This document shows, one piece after another, positions 5,795 to 8,577 of a DNA stretch of 8,577 bases. The stretch spans positions 1 to 8,577 of the forward strand of contig PUNB01000254.1 in NCBI GenBank assembly GCA_003552565.1. Direction: 5' to 3'. The notes beneath the pieces are model-generated. The model saw nothing but the letters and a program-made list of their open reading frames with translations, did not search any database and was not told the origin of the DNA. Every line of letters starts with the position of its first letter. The stretch's first letter is position 1. The DNA is from Lentisphaerota bacterium. Lineage in GTDB: Bacteria; Verrucomicrobiota; Lentisphaeria; Oligosphaerales; PUNB01. The translations under genes were made by a program, and so were the position numbers.

Positions 5795-7054
5795 ATGAAT
5801 TACAAACATAAGTTAATGATGACCCTGCTGGGTGTCGGACTGCTGATTAATTTCATCGTCGGCGCCGCGGTCTATTCTCGGGAAACTAATAAAGACAACG
5901 ACGAAGAAGCTCTACGCCGGCTCAGCACCATGATGCGGGTAATGATGCTTATCCGCCAGAATTACGTTGAACCGGATGAGACCGATTATGAGACTCTGAT
6001 CAACCATGCTCTTCGCGGCATGCTTTCCGAACTGGACCCTTACAGCGCCTTTCTCGAACCGCGGGAATATCAGGACATGATTGAATCCACCGAGGGAAAG
6101 TTCGGCGGGGTCGGGCTTATTGTCTCCATGCGCGATGGCGTGTTAACCGTGGTCAGTCCCATAGACGACACTCCAGCCGAAGAAGCCGGCATCCAGGCCG
6201 GCGATCAGATAACTCAAATAGACCAGGAAAAAAGTGATGGAATGACATTGCGTGAAGCGGTGAGCCGCATAAAGGGCGACCCGGGCACGAAGGTCGAACT
6301 GGAAATATTCCGTCCGGAAACCGAAGAAACCATCATCGTGGAAATCGAGAGAGCCATAATTGAAGTCAGCAGTGTTAAAGATGAGAGAATGCTGGATGAT
6401 TCAATCGCCTACCTGCGCATAACTCAGTTTGATGAAACCACTTCTGACAACCTTGAAGAAATATTGGAGCAGTTGAGTGAACAAGGCATGCAGGCTCTGG
6501 TTATCGACCTGCGCAACAACCCCGGCGGCCTGTTGACCGCCGCGGTCCGGGCCGCCAGTCATTTTCTAGAACCCGGACAGCTGGTGGTGTCCACTGAAGG
6601 CAGACGGCCGGCTCAGGCCCGGGAGCATAAAACCGTCAGGCTCAGGCGTCATCTGGATATTCCATTGGCGGTTCTGATCAACCGGGGTTCGGCCAGTGGT
6701 TCGGAAATCATGGCCGGCGCTTTAAGCGATCACGGCAGAGCAGTGCTGATTGGTGACACCTCTTTTGGAAAAGGTTCTGTGCAAAGTGTGATTAATCTGC
6801 CCGACAACCATGCTCTCCGACTGACCACGGCTCATTATTACACACCCGAAAACAGGCTTATTCATGAACAGGGAATTGAGCCCGACATCAAGATCGAACT
6901 GTCCTCCTCGCAATTGCGGGAGGTGCGTGACAAGCGCCGTCAGGCCGAGGAGGAACAAAGAGAACTGGAAGTGGAAGCGGACCCGCAGCTAGCCAAGGCT
7001 CTGGAAACACTTCAGGAGAAGATAAAAGAAAAACAGACAGCCGCGGCGGAATAA
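5795..7054 (+). CDS. S41-family carboxyl-terminal processing protease (CtpA/Prc type)
   Basis: Serine protease of the cell envelope that trims or degrades proteins from their C-termini. It has 419 residues. An N-terminal membrane anchor or signal sequence (about 8-27, after MNYKHK) places the rest in the periplasm. An N-terminal helical region includes RQNYVEP and LDPYSAFLEP. The PDZ domain runs from about 100 to 175, starting at GKFGGVGLIV. The S41 peptidase core spans about 190-365. Catalytic residues by motif are S301 in GSASGSEI, K326 in TSFGKGSVQ and Q330; the 25-residue Ser-Lys and 4-residue Lys-Gln spacing equals that of E. coli Prc. The C-terminus from about 370 is a charged, probably coiled-coil tail. 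The common ASEI after the nucleophile is GSEI here. The ribosome site before ATG 5795 is weak. The stop codon overlaps the tsaD start, so the two are co-transcribed. The exact substrate is unknown. Confidence 0.93.
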   Translation: MNYKHKLMMTLLGVGLLINFIVGAAVYSRETNKDNDEEALRRLSTMMRVMMLIRQNYVEPDETDYETLINHALRGMLSELDPYSAFLEPREYQDMIESTEGKFGGVGLIVSMRDGVLTVVSPIDDTPAEEAGIQAGDQITQIDQEKSDGMTLREAVSRIKGDPGTKVELEIFRPETEETIIVEIERAIIEVSSVKDERMLDDSIAYLRITQFDETTSDNLEEILEQLSEQGMQALVIDLRNNPGGLLTAAVRAASHFLEPGQLVVSTEGRRPAQAREHKTVRLRRHLDIPLAVLINRGSASGSEIMAGALSDHGRAVLIGDTSFGKGSVQSVINLPDNHALRLTTAHYYTPENRLIHEQGIEPDIKIELSSSQLREVRDKRRQAEEEQRELEVEADPQLAKALETLQEKIKEKQTAAAE

Positions 7055-8124
7055 TGAACATTCTCGGCATTGAAACGAGTTGCGATGAAACCGCCGCGGC
7101 GGTGGTGGCGGATGGCTGTGATGTCCGCTCCAGCCTTGTTTCCTCGCAGGTGAAACTGCATTCTGAGTACGGCGGAGTGGTGCCGGAACTGGCGGCCCGG
7201 GAACATCTGCGCAATATTGATCCATTGGTGCTTTCCGCTCTTAATGAAAGCGGCTTGTCCAGCGGGGAACTGGACGGTGTGGCCGTAACTCACGCGCCCG
7301 GTTTGGTTCCGGCGCTGCTGGTCGGCCTGAATTACGCCAAAGGACTGTCTCTTGCCGGCGGTATCCCCTTAATCGGTGTGAATCATTTTACCGCGCATGT
7401 TTACAGCTGCTTTCTTGAACATCCGGACCTTCTTCAGCGAAATAACTTTCCCATCCTGGCTCTAGTTGTTTCCGGCGGACACACCAGTCTGGCCTTGATC
7501 ACCGCTGATGGAACCTGTCGAATCATCGGCCGCACTGTCGATGACGCGGCCGGCGAGGCATTCGATAAAGGCGCCAAACTTCTTGGGCTTGGCTATCCCG
7601 GCGGAGTTATGATAGAAAGGAATAGTCAGGAGGGCGATCCGAAGAAATATCGTTTTCCGCGCGGTCTTTGCGGCGGTTCCGGCAAAGCCGTACCCGAGAA
7701 AGACCGTTTCAACTTCAGCTTCAGCGGCGTGAAAACCGCTTTGCTTTATGAATTAAAAAAGCACTCTCAGCCACTCTCCCCGGAAATTGTCACCAATCTA
7801 TGCGCTTCTTATCAAGCCGCTATAACCGATGCCTTGACAGTTAAAACCGCGGCTGCTGCGCACCACCATCAAGCTGCCTCCATCCTGCTCTGCGGCGGTG
7901 TTGCCTGCAATCATCAATTGCGCCAGAAGATTGGTCGGGAAAGTGAAAAGCTGGGTCTCAACTTTATTGTTGCTTCCGCACGTTACTGCACCGACAACGC
8001 CGCCATGATCGCCGGCCTCGGGTGGCATGAATTAAAACAGGCGCGAGTCGCTGATATGCAGCTTGATGCTTCCCCACGACTGCCGGAAAAGCTGGATCCG
8101 GCCTCATTCGCTCCGGATTTCTAA
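7054..8124 (+). CDS. tsaD: tRNA N6-threonylcarbamoyladenosine transferase subunit TsaD
   Basis: Catalytic subunit that transfers the threonylcarbamoyl group from threonylcarbamoyl-AMP to A37 of ANN-reading tRNAs, acting with TsaB and TsaE (not in this window). The product has 356 residues, slightly above the usual 335-345. Kae1/TsaD motifs appear in order: ILGIETSCDETAAAVV (3-18), HAPGLVPALLVGLNYAKGL (80-98), the metal-binding pair H111 and H115 in NHFTAH, VVSGGHTSL (138-146), DDAAGEAFDKGAKLLGLGYPGG (163-184), FSFSGVKTALL (221-231), CGGVACNHQLR (280-290), and the third metal ligand D314 in YCTDNAAMIAGLG. ATG 7054 shares its A with the TAA stop of ctp (TAATG), and no separate ribosome site is obvious, so it is probably translated by coupling. 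It ends 8 nt before the convergent lipoprotein gene. Confidence 0.96.
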   Translation: MNILGIETSCDETAAAVVADGCDVRSSLVSSQVKLHSEYGGVVPELAAREHLRNIDPLVLSALNESGLSSGELDGVAVTHAPGLVPALLVGLNYAKGLSLAGGIPLIGVNHFTAHVYSCFLEHPDLLQRNNFPILALVVSGGHTSLALITADGTCRIIGRTVDDAAGEAFDKGAKLLGLGYPGGVMIERNSQEGDPKKYRFPRGLCGGSGKAVPEKDRFNFSFSGVKTALLYELKKHSQPLSPEIVTNLCASYQAAITDALTVKTAAAAHHHQAASILLCGGVACNHQLRQKIGRESEKLGLNFIVASARYCTDNAAMIAGLGWHELKQARVADMQLDASPRLPEKLDPASFAPDF

Positions 8125-8132
8125 AGAACCAA

Positions 8133-8540
8133 TCATCTGGTTTGGCGACCAACCAGCCCCATTAAATCAGTACGCAAAGTGGATACTAAACGCATGTCTG
8201 TTCCGGGAACCCATGTCGTACCGTTAAAATAGTGTGCTTCAGAGCGAAATCGAAAATGATCTCTTTCCGGCAAAAACTGTACACTGACTCTAACCCTGTA
8301 TCGTACTGATATATCCTCAGACCAAGTGTAAAGCCAGCCGGTACGAAGATAGCCCTCGTTTCTTAGGGCTTTATCAATATCAAACTCTTTGCTTAGGTAC
8401 ATGAAAACCTGTTCCCATGCCTCGGGATAATCCAATGAGTCATCTGTTTCGATAATATTCCACTCAGCCTCTTGAACATGGGAAAAAGAGGTCGGAGGAC
8501 GAGTTGCGCACCCTGAGAGCAGCAACATAAACAACCACAA
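8133..8540 (-). CDS. small predicted lipoprotein, function unknown
   Basis: A 135-residue product with a lipobox LLSGC, cysteine at position 11, followed by ATRPPTS; with alanine at +2, outer-membrane sorting would be expected by the enteric rule. The mature part is mixed alpha/beta, rich in aromatic residues and arginine, with EAWEQVFMYLSKEFDIDKALRNEGYL then WLYTW and alternating strand-like segments such as RYRVRVSVQFL and HFRFRSEAHYF. I do not recognise a named family; it resembles small periplasmic or outer-membrane lipoproteins of the assembly-associated kind only in general form. The only in-frame starts are TTG 8540 and ATG 8528, and no ribosome site is seen. The signal peptide lacks the usual basic residues. 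AAAAAAGTAAAAATA just upstream would supply KKVKI in another frame, so the true N-terminus may be disrupted by a one-base indel. It converges on tsaD with 8 nt between stop codons. Confidence 0.7.
   Translation of the reverse strand: MWLFMLLLSGCATRPPTSFSHVQEAEWNIIETDDSLDYPEAWEQVFMYLSKEFDIDKALRNEGYLRTGWLYTWSEDISVRYRVRVSVQFLPERDHFRFRSEAHYFNGTTWVPGTDMRLVSTLRTDLMGLVGRQTR
8137..8156. other. hairpin at the tsaD/lipoprotein convergence
   Basis: CTGGTTTGG-CGA-CCAACCAG forms an 8-bp stem with one bulged T, 12 nt after the tsaD stop codon and inside the last codons of the convergent lipoprotein gene. It could slow both converging transcripts, but no T-run follows on either strand, so it is not a canonical terminator. 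Confidence 0.25.
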
Positions 8541-8577
8541 TGTATTTTTACTTTTTTATGCCGCAAAAAGACAACAC

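Overview
The window looks like ordinary chromosome of an uncultivated Gram-negative bacterium. The evidence is a lipoprotein with a lipobox, a C-terminal processing protease with an N-terminal membrane anchor, a moderate and mixed base composition, and gene spacers crowded with degenerate micro-repeats and fold-back palindromes. A member of the FCB group or a related candidate phylum would fit, but that is an impression and no marker here settles it. I find no CRISPR array, transposase, integrase, rRNA or tRNA gene.

Layout. Positions 161-1576 (minus) encode MgtE, a complete CBS-domain Mg2+ channel/transporter. Directly upstream on the same strand (1545-1826) is the first third of an MgtC/SapB-family membrane protein. 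Its homology stops about 20 nt before the mgtE start, and its frame runs on into mgtE. A leader of several hairpins (about 1830-1935) precedes mgtC' and can pair with its ribosome binding site. A 596-nt divergent spacer follows, then galK-like 2423-3598 (plus), a 354-nt repeat-rich spacer, and the dimeric-type glycyl-tRNA synthetase glyS 3953-5302 (plus). After a 492-nt spacer with two inverted-repeat elements come an S41 carboxyl-terminal processing protease (5795-7054) and tsaD (7054-8124), which overlap by one base and form an operon. A small lipoprotein gene (8133-8540, minus) converges on tsaD.

The genes do not form one pathway. Mg2+ transport, sugar phosphorylation, tRNA charging, periplasmic proteolysis and tRNA t6A modification are independent housekeeping functions. 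The only tight links are mgtC'-mgtE (overlap, shared Mg2+ theme) and ctp-tsaD (TAATG overlap).

The unusual material is mostly non-coding: the truncated mgtC fused onto the front of mgtE, its possible ribosome-site-sequestering leader, two long fold-back elements of about 145 nt upstream of glyS and ctp, four short tandem-repeat families with 7-, 8- and 12-nt periods, and a 19-nt repeat that lies in one spacer and also supplies the C-terminal tail of glyS. I saw no convincing undescribed multi-gene system.
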